A DNA stretch of 49,510 nucleotides from Demequina subtropica (GTDB taxonomy: Bacteria > Actinomycetota > Actinomycetes > Actinomycetales > Demequinaceae), in NCBI RefSeq assembly GCF_000971235.1, contig NZ_BBMB01000006.1:65876-115385 (forward strand), written 5' to 3'. Below the pieces are notes generated by a model. It worked only from the letters and a program-made list of their open reading frames with translations. It was not told the DNA's origin and searched no databases. Below, in pieces: positions 31,772 through 40,410 of the stretch. The first letter of the stretch is position 1, and the number at the start of each line of letters is the position of its first letter. Both the position numbers and the translations under genes were made by a program.

Positions 31772-32748
31772 CGCGCCTCGACGCGGGGCCGGTCGCGGAG
31801 GTGCTGCGCCCCGGGGCCGGACAGCGGCCCGGGCCCGTCGCGCGCGTGCTCGAGCCGCGCGACGTCCCTCTCGGCGGGGTCCGCGCGATGAGCGTGCGCC
31901 GCTCCCTCCCGCAGCGCGGGCTCACCACCATCGGCGCCTGGTGCTTCCTGGATCGGTTCGGGCCGCAGGAGGCGCTGATGCGGGTCGAGCCGCACCCGCA
32001 CATGGGCCTCCAGACGGTGACATGGCCGCTCGCCGGCGAGATCCGCCACCGTGACTCGCTCGGCTCCGACGTGGTGCTGCGGCCCGGCGCGCTCAACCTC
32101 ATGACCGCGGGGCACGGCGTCTCGCACTCGGAGTACTCGCTCGGGGAGGACGCGATCGAGCTCGACGCGCTCCAGCTGTGGGTGGCGCTGCCCGAGGACG
32201 CACGCCACGGGCCTGCCGGCTTCGAGTCGCATGCGACGTTGCCGACGCTCGTGCTCGGGGACGGCGCCACCGCCACCGTGGTGCTGGGCACGCTTGACGG
32301 GGTCACCTCGCCGGCGACGGCCTTCACCCCGATCGTGGGCGCACAGGTCGCTCTCGACGCCGAGACCGAGGCGGAGCTGCCGCTCGATCCACGGTGGGAG
32401 CACGGCGTCGTCCCGCTGTCGGGAGACGTCGAGGTGCACGATGCGACGGGCACCCTGGCCTTGCCCGAGCCTGGCGGGATCCTCTACCTGGGCACGGACC
32501 GCACCTCGGTGCGGCTGGGGTCGCGGCACGGCGGCACCGTGATGCTTCTGGGAGGCGAGCCCTTCCCTGACGACCTGGTGATGTGGTGGAACTTCGTGGG
32601 GCGCGACCACGACGAGATCGTCGAGGCATGGCATTCCTGGAACGGGGACGACGGCCGCTTCGGCACCGTCCCCGGTCACGGCGACATGCGCATCCCCGCG
32701 CCGCCGATGCCCGAGGTGAGGCTCAAGCCCCGGACGCGCGGGAGCTGA
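31768..32748 (+). CDS. Pirin-family protein
   Basis: A 326-residue bicupin protein. Pirin metal ligands are recognisable in RVEPHPHMGLQTVTW (two His) and GHGVSHSEYS (His and Glu). The C-terminal pirin domain includes MLLGGEPFPDDLVMWWNFVG. Pirins bind Fe and can act as quercetin dioxygenases or redox-linked regulators. It starts at the GTG 31768, overlapping the upstream gene by 4 bp. It is convergent with the HNH gene, 47 bp away. Confidence 0.93.
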   Translation: MTRLDAGPVAEVLRPGAGQRPGPVARVLEPRDVPLGGVRAMSVRRSLPQRGLTTIGAWCFLDRFGPQEALMRVEPHPHMGLQTVTWPLAGEIRHRDSLGSDVVLRPGALNLMTAGHGVSHSEYSLGEDAIELDALQLWVALPEDARHGPAGFESHATLPTLVLGDGATATVVLGTLDGVTSPATAFTPIVGAQVALDAETEAELPLDPRWEHGVVPLSGDVEVHDATGTLALPEPGGILYLGTDRTSVRLGSRHGGTVMLLGGEPFPDDLVMWWNFVGRDHDEIVEAWHSWNGDDGRFGTVPGHGDMRIPAPPMPEVRLKPRTRGS

Positions 32749-32795
32749 TCTCCGGCGCTGCCCGGGTGCGGTCCGCGAGCGGAGCTCTCCCGTGG

Positions 32796-34067
32796 TCATG
32801 CGATGGGCCGTGGGTCGAGGCGTGCGGTGCCGCCGCGGATGGGGGTGCGGGTGTGGTCGACGGCGGCGGGTGGGATCAGCCACGGGTGCCCGTCGCGCAG
32901 CTCGAGCTCCCACTCGCTTGTGTGGAGCCGGACATGGCATCCCGTGCAAAGAAGCACGCCGTTGCCGATGTCCGTGCGTCCGCCGTCCGACCAGAATTCC
33001 ACGTGGTGGACGACGCACCGGGTCGGCGGGGCGAGACACCACGCGCAGCCTCCGTCGCGTTCGACGATCGCTTTGCGCTGCGCTGGCGTGAAGAGCCGCT
33101 TCCTGCGCCCCCAGTCGAGCGGGAGGCTCTCTCCGCCGAGCACGACGGGAAGCATGCCTGCGTCGACAGCCATGATGCGCGCCGTGCCACCGCTGATGGG
33201 CCCCGTGAGCGAGTCGCACGAACCCACTCCGATCCCAGAACGGAGGGTGTCGTAGTCCAACCTCACCACCACCTCGGTGCGCACCCCGCTGCCGGGCTCG
33301 TCACAGCCCAGGCAGTGCTGCGCGAGCATCACCAGCGCGTCGGCGCGGATCTGCCCCGCGGTACGGGTGTCCGCGTCGGCGACCACCGCGTCGTCGCGTC
33401 GGCGCTGGAACGCGTCACGCACCTGCGCATCCAGCAATGCCACCACGGGCGCGGCGGACGCGGCATCCAGTCGTGCGCGGAGCGTGACCATGCCGTCCCC
33501 GTCTCGACCGACGACCAGCTCACGCTGGTCACGGTGACGGCGTTCCTTCTGCTCCAGGAGCTCCCGGCGATGCAGCGCGATCGCCTGCTCGCACGCGCGG
33601 CGGAGCTCACGAAGCGTCAGGCGCTCGGCCTTTGCGACAAGGCGCGCCTCAAGACCGGCAGGCGCCTCGCCCAGCATGTTCAGGCAGTGCTCGAGGATCT
33701 CGACCGCGGGTGCACCGATGCGCCCCTGACGGAATGCCTCCCGCGCCAGCGGGTGCCTCGCACGGTCGGGTTCCCCGCCGGCGGCGATCAGCTGTTGCGC
33801 GCTGCGCTCATCAACACCCAGCATCTGCGCCGTGTCACGGCGCTGCCCCGCGAGCTCGCGCGGCGTCGGCTCCCCACGCGTTCCCCGCACCCGATCGAGC
33901 TGCGCGGCGGCGCCCGCCGCGACGATCACACCCGCCTGACGGTAGACCGCAGCCGACGCGGCCGTGAACCGCGTGAGCTCGTCCACCGTCAACGCCGACA
34001 AGTCCCGACCCTCGAACTCGCGCAGCGCTTCGAGCGCCGTGGCGAGCCGGACCGAGGAGAACGTCAT
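32796..34067 (-). CDS. DUF222/HNH endonuclease-domain protein
   Basis: A 423-residue protein. Residues about 20-320 are the DUF222 (13E12-repeat-like) helical domain: ELTRFTAASAAVYRQAGVIV, LTLRELRRACEQAIALHRRE. The C-terminal HNH nuclease domain has CAWCLAPPTRCVVHHVEFWS and NGVLLCTGCHVRLH, with both CxxC zinc pairs. Such proteins occur in many copies in actinobacterial genomes and may be mobile, but I see no inteins, target repeats or transposase here. Its GC usage looks a bit less extreme than its neighbours. Confidence 0.9.
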   Translation of the reverse strand: MTFSSVRLATALEALREFEGRDLSALTVDELTRFTAASAAVYRQAGVIVAAGAAAQLDRVRGTRGEPTPRELAGQRRDTAQMLGVDERSAQQLIAAGGEPDRARHPLAREAFRQGRIGAPAVEILEHCLNMLGEAPAGLEARLVAKAERLTLRELRRACEQAIALHRRELLEQKERRHRDQRELVVGRDGDGMVTLRARLDAASAAPVVALLDAQVRDAFQRRRDDAVVADADTRTAGQIRADALVMLAQHCLGCDEPGSGVRTEVVVRLDYDTLRSGIGVGSCDSLTGPISGGTARIMAVDAGMLPVVLGGESLPLDWGRRKRLFTPAQRKAIVERDGGCAWCLAPPTRCVVHHVEFWSDGGRTDIGNGVLLCTGCHVRLHTSEWELELRDGHPWLIPPAAVDHTRTPIRGGTARLDPRPIA

Positions 34068-34327
34068 GGGTACATTCGATCACCAGGGTCTGACATCGCC
34101 CCCGGCCTTTTTCACAGATCTACCAGGGTGGATAACTCTCGCGCGCACGGGACTGTGGACATCGCCTCGCGAGACGGCGGCAACGCGGCGGCGGACATCC
34201 ACGGGCGCTCAGGCGAGGCGAGGGCACACGAGGACTCCCTTGGAAACCCTCGTCACCCCACGCGGAGGACCCGCACCAAGCGAGACCGCACCAAGCGAGA
34301 TCGCACCGACCCACGTCAGCGCGACGC
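34068..34327. other. Intergenic region with two DnaA-box-like 9-mers and a 15-bp tandem repeat
   Basis: This 260-bp gap has no gene I can support. It holds GGTGGATAA (34127-34135, 8/9 to the complement of TTATCCACA) and TGTGGACAT (34154-34162, 8/9 to the complement of TTGTCCACA). It also has two copies of a 15-bp unit beginning CGCACCAAGCGAGA at 34272 and 34287. The region is also the promoter of the HNH gene, and there is a T-rich run near 34108. Confidence 0.4.
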
Positions 34328-35638
34328 TCAGCCGATCTCGATCTGCGCGCCCACCTGCAGAGCGGTGCGGCTGAACGGCACCTTGTCCTGCGCGTCCCAC
34401 GCCGTCGAGCCGTCCTTGCCGGTCCACGCGTTGAGGTTCGCCCCAAGCGTTCCCGCGAGCGTGCCGCGCACGCCGTGGTCCCCTGGCTCCGAGGTGTCGA
34501 GGTCGGTGAGGTCCCACACCACGGGGAACGATGCGGTCCCGCCGCCGTGCAGCCGCGCCTCGGCGAACGCCGGGAGGGCGACGTCGAGCGCCTCGACGGA
34601 CGTGCCCGCCGAAGCCGCGACCACCCCGAGGTCCGTCCGGACGGGACCCGCCGCATCGGCCCGCCGCAGGGCGTCGTGCCGGTCTCGCGTGAGCCCCAGG
34701 ATCCCGCCGTGCTTGGTGGCGGCGCGCAGCGAGAACCGCGGGCTGTCGAGCGGAGCCCACGGGACGTCCGCGTCGAGGTCCGTCGAGACCATCGGCCTGT
34801 AGCCCACCGAGGGGATGACGTCCACGTAAAGGTACCAGCGGTCCTCACCGTGAGCCTTGAACATCGTGGGGCCCTCGACACCGTGCCCGGCGGCGTAGCC
34901 CTCGCCGATGCGGGTCTGGACCTCGCGCCACGCGGCGCCCGGCTCCCACCAGCGCTCGGCCTCGGTGACCTCCATGAACAGGCCGCGACGCGTCGCGCCG
35001 TTGGACTTGGTCACGCGGTAGGTCCGGCCGCCACGCTGGATCATCGTGGTGTCGATGGTGTCCTCGCCCTGGTCGAGGAGCACGCCCCCGTAGGCCCACG
35101 TGGACTGCGTGAAGTCCGTGGTGGAGCCCCACAGGATCACCTGGTGGTCGCCGACGGTCGACGTCCAGTACACGACGAAGGCTCCCTGACCCGCGCCGTG
35201 GAAGTCGGGCACGAACGTCGTCTCGGCGGCCCACATCATGCCCATCTCGGGCGCACCGGCGGCAGGCTCGCCGGCAGGACCGCGCGCCACGTCGATCTGG
35301 CGCAGCGGCGACCACGTGATGAGGTCGCGCGACTCCCACACGTTCATGCGGGTCGAGTAGCCGTGCGACCAGCCCGCCCAGCCCGCATCGTCCCCGCCGA
35401 AGACCCGCAGGTCGGTGCCGAGGATGTAGTAGACCCCGGTCTGCGGGTTCACCGTGAGGTGCGGGTCGCGCACGCCGGTGGTGCCCAGGTGGGACGCGAG
35501 CACGGGCGCCCCGCCGTTGAGCGGGACCCATCGCTCGGGGTCGTCCCCGTCGGAGAGGTCGAGGTAGATCTTCTCGGCATAGCCCTCGGGGTCCTCGAGG
35601 AAGTGGACCATGAGGTACCCGTAGGGCTGGTCCGTCAT
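34328..35638 (-). CDS. GH43-like beta-propeller glycosidase with C-terminal Ig-like domain
   Basis: A 436-residue protein without a signal peptide. The five-bladed propeller begins YGYLMVHFLEDPEGYAEKIY and has candidate catalytic acids in GVRDPHLTVN (Asp), AFVVYWTSTV context, and HGVEGPTMFKAHG (Glu general acid). Residues about 345-420 resemble a Big_4 Ig-like domain (LPAFAEARLHGGGTASFPVV, DLDTSEPGDHGVRGTLAGTL). It is probably an alpha-L-arabinofuranosidase or xylosidase acting on imported oligosaccharides. The ATG at 35638 overlaps the upstream GH43 gene by 4 bp. Confidence 0.85.
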   Translation of the reverse strand: MTDQPYGYLMVHFLEDPEGYAEKIYLDLSDGDDPERWVPLNGGAPVLASHLGTTGVRDPHLTVNPQTGVYYILGTDLRVFGGDDAGWAGWSHGYSTRMNVWESRDLITWSPLRQIDVARGPAGEPAAGAPEMGMMWAAETTFVPDFHGAGQGAFVVYWTSTVGDHQVILWGSTTDFTQSTWAYGGVLLDQGEDTIDTTMIQRGGRTYRVTKSNGATRRGLFMEVTEAERWWEPGAAWREVQTRIGEGYAAGHGVEGPTMFKAHGEDRWYLYVDVIPSVGYRPMVSTDLDADVPWAPLDSPRFSLRAATKHGGILGLTRDRHDALRRADAAGPVRTDLGVVAASAGTSVEALDVALPAFAEARLHGGGTASFPVVWDLTDLDTSEPGDHGVRGTLAGTLGANLNAWTGKDGSTAWDAQDKVPFSRTALQVGAQIEIG

Positions 35639-37518
35639 GCCACGACCACGGTGACCGCGACCTCGCGCAGCTCGGGCAGCAGCTCCTCGTCGGTCTCCAT
35701 GTCGAGCACCGGCATGCCGTCCGCCGCGAAGTGGACCCGGCGCACGAACATGTCGCGACCGGTGAGGCCCTTGTGGTCGGTGCGCGCGTGGAACACGTAC
35801 AGCAGGTTCCCGTCCTGGTCCTCGGACCACATGCCGTGGCCGGTGCCCAGCTGCATCTCGCCGTTGAACGGGCCGGACTTCTGGATCGGGTAGTTGAGGC
35901 GCGTCCAGGCGGCCGGGTCGGTGAGGTCGACGCCCTCGCCGGCGGTCGCGGTCACCAGGCCGGTGGTGTAGCTGTCGCCCACGGTCGAGCCCGAGTAGAG
36001 CATCCACAGGCGGCCGTCGCGCACCAGCACGTTGGGGCCCTCGGCGATGAAGTTGTCCCACGCATACTCCGGCGCGACGATGCGCACCGGCTCGGAGGTG
36101 AGTCGCGTCGGGTCGGCGGGGTCCATGGTCGCGACGAAGACGCTGCCGAGCATCTGCCAGGCGTAATAGTGCAGCCCGGAGTCCTGGAAGTACGTCATGT
36201 CGAGCGAGATGCCCTGGATCGTGTTGAGCGGCGAGCCGTCGGCGCAGACCACGTGGCGCGCCGCGGTCCAATGCTCGGGCACGGTCGGGTCGAGGTGGTT
36301 CCCGGACTCGTCCTTGCGCAGCTGGACGATGCTCGCACGGCCGGACCACATGTCCGTGGGCTCTCCGTAGGAGGGCATGAAGAGGATCGACAGGGTGCCG
36401 TCGATCAGGTGGATCTCGGGCGCCCAGAAGCAGCCGGTCATGGGGTTGCCGTCGGCGTCGAGCGAGCCGTGGACCAGCAGGTCGACCTCGGCGACGCGCC
36501 CGGCCTCGAGCGCCTCGTCGGAGAGGTCCTCGATGCGGTCCGCCATGCGGATCGGCATGCCCACGGGCTCGCCAGCGTTGTTCACCGGGTCCATGTGGAG
36601 GTCCTTGGTGGCGATCATGAGGAACTTCTGCACACCGTTGAAGTCGAAGCGGTAGACGCTCGGATCGGCGCGCTCGTCGGCGAACGGGGTCGGGTAGACC
36701 TCCTGGCGGACGCGGCCGTTCACCACATGCTCGCCCGGAGCCGTGGTGTCGATCGCGGCGATCGCCTCGGCGTCCCACCCGATCGCGAGCGAGCCGGTCG
36801 AGCCGTCGCTGTAGTCGAGCTCGAGGCGCGCGGGCAGGGCGTCCGCCGAGAGCGAGCCCCCGACGGCGACCTCGACGGCAGGCAGCGGGCGCGCACCCGT
36901 GTTGACGATCGGCCCGAAGCGGACCTCGAGGCCTCGCGCGACCTCGGCGGGGATGGCAAGGGGCGCGCCGGGCTCGAGGCCGGGGACGCCGCCGGGCTCG
37001 GCGGGGCTGACGGTGCCGCCGTCCGCGGGATCGGTGACGGCGGCGTGCCGAGCCTCGCCCGCATCGTCCGTCCAGGACACGAGGTACGTGTCGCTCTCCG
37101 CGTCGTAGACGGCGGCGGGACGATGCACGCCGTCGGTCACGCCGAGGTCGAGCAGGCCGAGCTCGGTGTAGGTGAGCAGGTCCGGCGAGACCGCGACGAG
37201 GACGCTCGAGCGCTCGGTGCCGTCGGGCCCGCCCCCGCGCGCCACCCGCGTGGCGACCACGCCGAAGCCGCCGTCACGCATGCGGAACAGGTGCGGGTCG
37301 ACCAGCGACCGCATGATCTCCTCGGTGGTGCCGGCCGGTCCGGGGACCTCCGAGACGAGCGGGAAGAAGATGCCGTAGTCGTCGAACAGCGGTGCGAAGC
37401 CGTCGGGGCCCTCGAGCGCGAGGTGCAGGCTCAGCGCGACGTCCTCGTTGTTCGCCTCCGCGGCGGTCGTGGGCGTGCGGTGGTAGGCGCGGACGCGGCG
37501 CTCCGTCGAGTCGGTCAC
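35635..37518 (-). CDS. Composite GH43 glycosidase: partial propeller, Ig-like domain, full GH43 domain
   Basis: A 627-residue protein from the GTG at 37518 (AGGAG seven bases upstream). Residues about 25-165 look like part of a GH43-type propeller (SLHLALEGPDGFAPLFDDYG, SLVDPHLFRMRDGGFGV). Residues about 190-275 resemble a Big_4 Ig-like domain (ARLELDYSDGSTGSLAIGWD). Residues about 280-610 are a full GH43 domain with RADPSVYRF (Asp base), CFWAPEIHLIDG, ISLDMTYFQD (Asp) and IAEGPNVLVRDGRLWMLYSG (Glu acid). There is no signal peptide. A likely alpha-L-arabinosidase; it is translationally coupled to the next GH43 gene. Confidence 0.85.
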   Translation of the reverse strand: MTDSTERRVRAYHRTPTTAAEANNEDVALSLHLALEGPDGFAPLFDDYGIFFPLVSEVPGPAGTTEEIMRSLVDPHLFRMRDGGFGVVATRVARGGGPDGTERSSVLVAVSPDLLTYTELGLLDLGVTDGVHRPAAVYDAESDTYLVSWTDDAGEARHAAVTDPADGGTVSPAEPGGVPGLEPGAPLAIPAEVARGLEVRFGPIVNTGARPLPAVEVAVGGSLSADALPARLELDYSDGSTGSLAIGWDAEAIAAIDTTAPGEHVVNGRVRQEVYPTPFADERADPSVYRFDFNGVQKFLMIATKDLHMDPVNNAGEPVGMPIRMADRIEDLSDEALEAGRVAEVDLLVHGSLDADGNPMTGCFWAPEIHLIDGTLSILFMPSYGEPTDMWSGRASIVQLRKDESGNHLDPTVPEHWTAARHVVCADGSPLNTIQGISLDMTYFQDSGLHYYAWQMLGSVFVATMDPADPTRLTSEPVRIVAPEYAWDNFIAEGPNVLVRDGRLWMLYSGSTVGDSYTTGLVTATAGEGVDLTDPAAWTRLNYPIQKSGPFNGEMQLGTGHGMWSEDQDGNLLYVFHARTDHKGLTGRDMFVRRVHFAADGMPVLDMETDEELLPELREVAVTVVVA

Positions 37519-37562
37519 TGGCGCTCTCCTTCGAGTCGGGCTGCGGGGGGCAGACAAGAAAT

Positions 37563-37574
37563 TTACATCGATTA
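37563..37574 (-). promoter_or_regulatory. Putative LacI-type operator half upstream of the GH43 pair
   Basis: TTACATCGATTA lies 45 bp upstream of the GH43 GTG at 37518 and overlaps the TAA stop of glycerate kinase. Its left 8 bases TTACATCG are identical to those of the full palindrome at 47001-47014 before the secreted GH43 gene. LacI/GalR regulators often bind such sites. Confidence 0.45.
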
Positions 37575-38588
37575 CCTACGCGGCACAAAAGGGCCGGGAC
37601 CACGCCTGTCCCAGTCCTCCGCGACAGTCCGCCCGGCGACCTCGAGCCAGCGCTCGGGCGCGGCCATGGCGGCCTCGCGCGCGCCGGCGAGCGCCGCGAG
37701 CGAGACCGACGGCACGCCGGGGTCGACCGCCACCTCGCCCGCGACCACCGCGACGCGCGGGAAGGCCGCAAGCGCGTGTCCCGTCACCTTCCCCAGGACG
37801 GACTGCGCATCGAACCGCCCCTCCCCCGTGATCACCAGGTCCGCCGAGCGCGCGACGGCGTCGAGGCCCGTGAGCCGAGCCATCTGGCGCGCGCCCTCGA
37901 CCAGCGCCGCTCCCCACGCGTGCAGCGCATAACCCACGCCGCCCGCGGCGCCCGCGCCCGGCGTGCGGGGATCCGCGCCGAGGCGCACCGCCACCGCCTC
38001 CAGCCTCGCCTCGAGCGCGCCGACGTCGGCCGCCGAGGCCCCCTTCTGTGGCCCGAACACCGCCGCCGCCCCTCCCGGGCCGAGCAGCGGCGCGCGCACG
38101 TCGCACAGCACCGTCACGCCTCCGGGCGGAGGCCTCCGGTCGCCCAGGGCCTCGAGCACGGGGACCCCGCCGTCGGTCGACGCGGAGCCGCCCAGCGCGA
38201 TCACCAGGCGCGACGCCCCCGCATCGAGCGCGCGCGCCATGACCTCGCCGAGGCCCCGCGACGTCGCGCCGAGCGCGTCGAGACCCGGCATGAGGTGCAT
38301 GCCCGCGACCAGCGCGAGCTCGCACACGGCGGTCCCGTCGCCGAGGTCGAGCCACGCGCCGGGGACCGGCGCGCCAGCGGGTCCGGTGACGTCACCGCAC
38401 GGGTGCGTGGTCGAGCCTGGCAGGGCACCGCGGATCGCGGCGATGGTGCCCTCGCCGCCGTCGGCCTGCGGGATCTCCACCACCTCGTCGTCGGGCCGCA
38501 CCGCGCGCCAACCGCGAGCGATCGCCGCGGCCGCACGCCCGGCGGCCAACGTGCCCTTGAACGAGTCCGGCGCGACCACCACCCGCAT
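37572..38588 (-). CDS. Glycerate kinase
   Basis: A 338-residue GckA/GlxK-type kinase, opening VVVAPDSFKGTLAAGRAAAA and with IPQADGGEGTIAAIRGA, VIALGGSASTDGGVPVLEAL, AVFGPQKGA and VITGEGRFDAQSVLGKVTG. It phosphorylates D-glycerate to 2-phosphoglycerate with ATP. It reads with the NADP-binding gene just upstream (2-bp gap). No glyoxylate-pathway partner is seen, so the source of glycerate is unclear; the GH43 genes downstream may be an independent unit with their own promoter. Confidence 0.95.
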   Translation of the reverse strand: MRVVVAPDSFKGTLAAGRAAAAIARGWRAVRPDDEVVEIPQADGGEGTIAAIRGALPGSTTHPCGDVTGPAGAPVPGAWLDLGDGTAVCELALVAGMHLMPGLDALGATSRGLGEVMARALDAGASRLVIALGGSASTDGGVPVLEALGDRRPPPGGVTVLCDVRAPLLGPGGAAAVFGPQKGASAADVGALEARLEAVAVRLGADPRTPGAGAAGGVGYALHAWGAALVEGARQMARLTGLDAVARSADLVITGEGRFDAQSVLGKVTGHALAAFPRVAVVAGEVAVDPGVPSVSLAALAGAREAAMAAPERWLEVAGRTVAEDWDRRGPGPFVPRR

Positions 38589-38590
38589 CG

Positions 38591-39250
38591 TCAGCCCGCC
38601 TCGCCGCGGGCGCGCGCGACCACCCGTCCGCGCTGCGAGCGGGGGAAGCGCGCGAGCATGTCACGCAGCTCGTCCGCGGTCGCGTCCGAGCCGAAGACGT
38701 CGGTGGGCGGCTCGAGCATCACCCCCGCGGACAGCGGTCCCGCATCGACGGGGTCGAAGCCCATCGCGTCCACCAGGGCCGCGACCACGGCCCTGTCCCT
38801 GGCATCGTCGCCCGCGATCGCGAGCCCGCGGCGGTCGGGATGGCCGGCCGGGTGCGCGAGGTTCTCGAGCTCCCACACGCTCGCATGGTTGAAGGCCTTC
38901 ACCACGCGCGCGCCATCGAGGAACGCGGCGACCGTCTCGGACGTGGAGGTGCGCGGGTCGTCGAGGTCGGGCCGCGCGCCGTCGAGCTCCCACCAGTAGT
39001 TCATCGCATCGACCACCAGGCGGCCCCGCAGCAGGTCCTTCGGCAGCGTGCGGTACCGCCCGAGGGGCACTGCCAGGATCACCACCTCCGCGGCGCACGC
39101 CGCCGCGGGATCGTCGCGGGACGATGCAGCGTGCACCTCGAGCCCGGCGTCGCGTGCGAGCCGTGCCAGCACCGTCCCGACCCGGCCCGTGCCGAGGATC
39201 CCCACCGTGCGCGGCAGCGCCGCCTGGCCGCCGTCCCGCGCATCGTCCAC
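38591..39250 (-). CDS. NADPH-binding protein, F420-dependent NADP reductase (Npd/COG2085) family
   Basis: A 219-residue protein with an N-terminal Rossmann loop VGILGTGRVGTVLARLARDA and the family segments AEVVILAVPLGRYRTLP and VVKAFNHASVWELEN, RGLAIAGDDARDRAVVAALV. Many members of the family are annotated as coenzyme F420-dependent NADP+ reductases, but others are of unknown function. Both start and stop lie close to neighbouring genes (2 bp from glycerate kinase), so it belongs to that transcript. Confidence 0.8.
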   Translation of the reverse strand: MDDARDGGQAALPRTVGILGTGRVGTVLARLARDAGLEVHAASSRDDPAAACAAEVVILAVPLGRYRTLPKDLLRGRLVVDAMNYWWELDGARPDLDDPRTSTSETVAAFLDGARVVKAFNHASVWELENLAHPAGHPDRRGLAIAGDDARDRAVVAALVDAMGFDPVDAGPLSAGVMLEPPTDVFGSDATADELRDMLARFPRSQRGRVVARARGEAG

Positions 39251-39298
39251 GCCTGCGAGGCTACCCGGGGCGGTCGACGGGTGCCCGCCGTGCCGCCC

Positions 39299-40306
39299 TT
39301 ACAGGCGCTCGATCTCGACGACCGCGTAGACGCCGTCGTCGGCGATGTACGCCATCGCATCCGCCACGAGGGCCCCTGACCTCGCGATCAGTGCGGCGAG
39401 CTCCGCGAACGTCCACCGCGGAGGGCTCGGCCACGCGGCGTTGAGGTCCGGCTCCGGGCGGTCGGCGAGCATCGCGGAGAACGCGAGCGCCCCACCGGGT
39501 CGCACCAGGGAGAACGCGCGTCGCAGCGCGAGCGCGGCCTCGGCCGGGGTGCGGTCGGCCAGCAGGTCGAGCGCCTCGACGAAGTCCTGCGACGCCTCGG
39601 GGACGGGCGGCTCGGAAGCCCCGAGCGCATCGGTACGCGAGAGGAAGCGGTGGCGCGCGGGATCGAGGCCCTGCGTCCGCACGAACCGCCGGGTGACGTC
39701 GAGCGAATCGTGGCACGTGTCGATGAAGGTGGCCTCGACATCCGCGCCCACGTCACGCGCCTCGGCGAGCGCGCCGATCACGGGAAGTGCGGGACCGCAC
39801 GCGAGGCTGGTCCAACGCACCGTCCGCGCGACGTCGATCGAGGTGCGCACCGCGAGCCACTGCGTGACGCGGGCACGCGCCCTCAAGGCCCGGGCGTCGC
39901 GCACGAGCGTGAGGTAGCGACGCGTGAGCGCGTCCACGGGCGAGCCGCTGAAGATCGCCTCGCCCTTGCTGCGGCTCGAGAGCCGTGGCGCGGCAGGCAT
40001 GTAGATGTTCGGCATCGCCGCGGCGGTCCCCAGGCGCGCCGACCACTCCCGGAACGCCGGGGTGTGGACCGGCGAGGGATGCGCATCGGCGTCCTGCGGA
40101 CCGGCGTCGGACTCATCCCCGACTGCCAATCGCAGGACCCTCAGCCCTGACGGATCGAGCGCGGCCCCATTCACCCGCACGTCACGCTTCACGAAGCGCT
40201 GCGCGGCCCCCTCAGCCGTGTGCACCATCAGAACCTCCGCATCCCCCGCCGGCCGGCGGTCCCCCAGGAAGAGCGTGTCGACGGGGTGCACCGTCGACAT
40301 CGGCAT
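39299..40306 (-). CDS. SAM-dependent methyltransferase-like protein
   Basis: A 335-residue protein. The C-terminal two-thirds have the class I methyltransferase pattern: WTSLACGPALPVIGALAEA (motif I), ATFIDTCHDSLDVTRRFVRT (motif II region), and FVEALDLLADRTPAEAALAL then SLVRPGGALAFSAMLADRPE (late strands). The first 130 residues (VDTLFLGDRRP, AEGAAQRFVKRDVRVNGAAL) match nothing I recognise. Start at the ATG 40306; no ribosome site is visible, and a TAACAT -10-like box ends just before it, so the message may be leaderless. Target unknown. Confidence 0.65.
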   Translation of the reverse strand: MPMSTVHPVDTLFLGDRRPAGDAEVLMVHTAEGAAQRFVKRDVRVNGAALDPSGLRVLRLAVGDESDAGPQDADAHPSPVHTPAFREWSARLGTAAAMPNIYMPAAPRLSSRSKGEAIFSGSPVDALTRRYLTLVRDARALRARARVTQWLAVRTSIDVARTVRWTSLACGPALPVIGALAEARDVGADVEATFIDTCHDSLDVTRRFVRTQGLDPARHRFLSRTDALGASEPPVPEASQDFVEALDLLADRTPAEAALALRRAFSLVRPGGALAFSAMLADRPEPDLNAAWPSPPRWTFAELAALIARSGALVADAMAYIADDGVYAVVEIERL

Positions 40307-40410
40307 CACGATGTTATGGCGCTCGTGCGGGATTCGGCAAGGCGAGGGGCGGAGCCGCCCCCTGAAGCGGGGGCTGACGCGATGTCGGACCCTCGTCGCA
40401 CAATGGCGTG

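Noticed and set aside
32796..34067. DUF222-HNH gene as part of an insertion sequence or homing element
   Set aside because: No transposase, terminal inverted repeats, target duplication or intein was seen; the family is common as a stand-alone gene.
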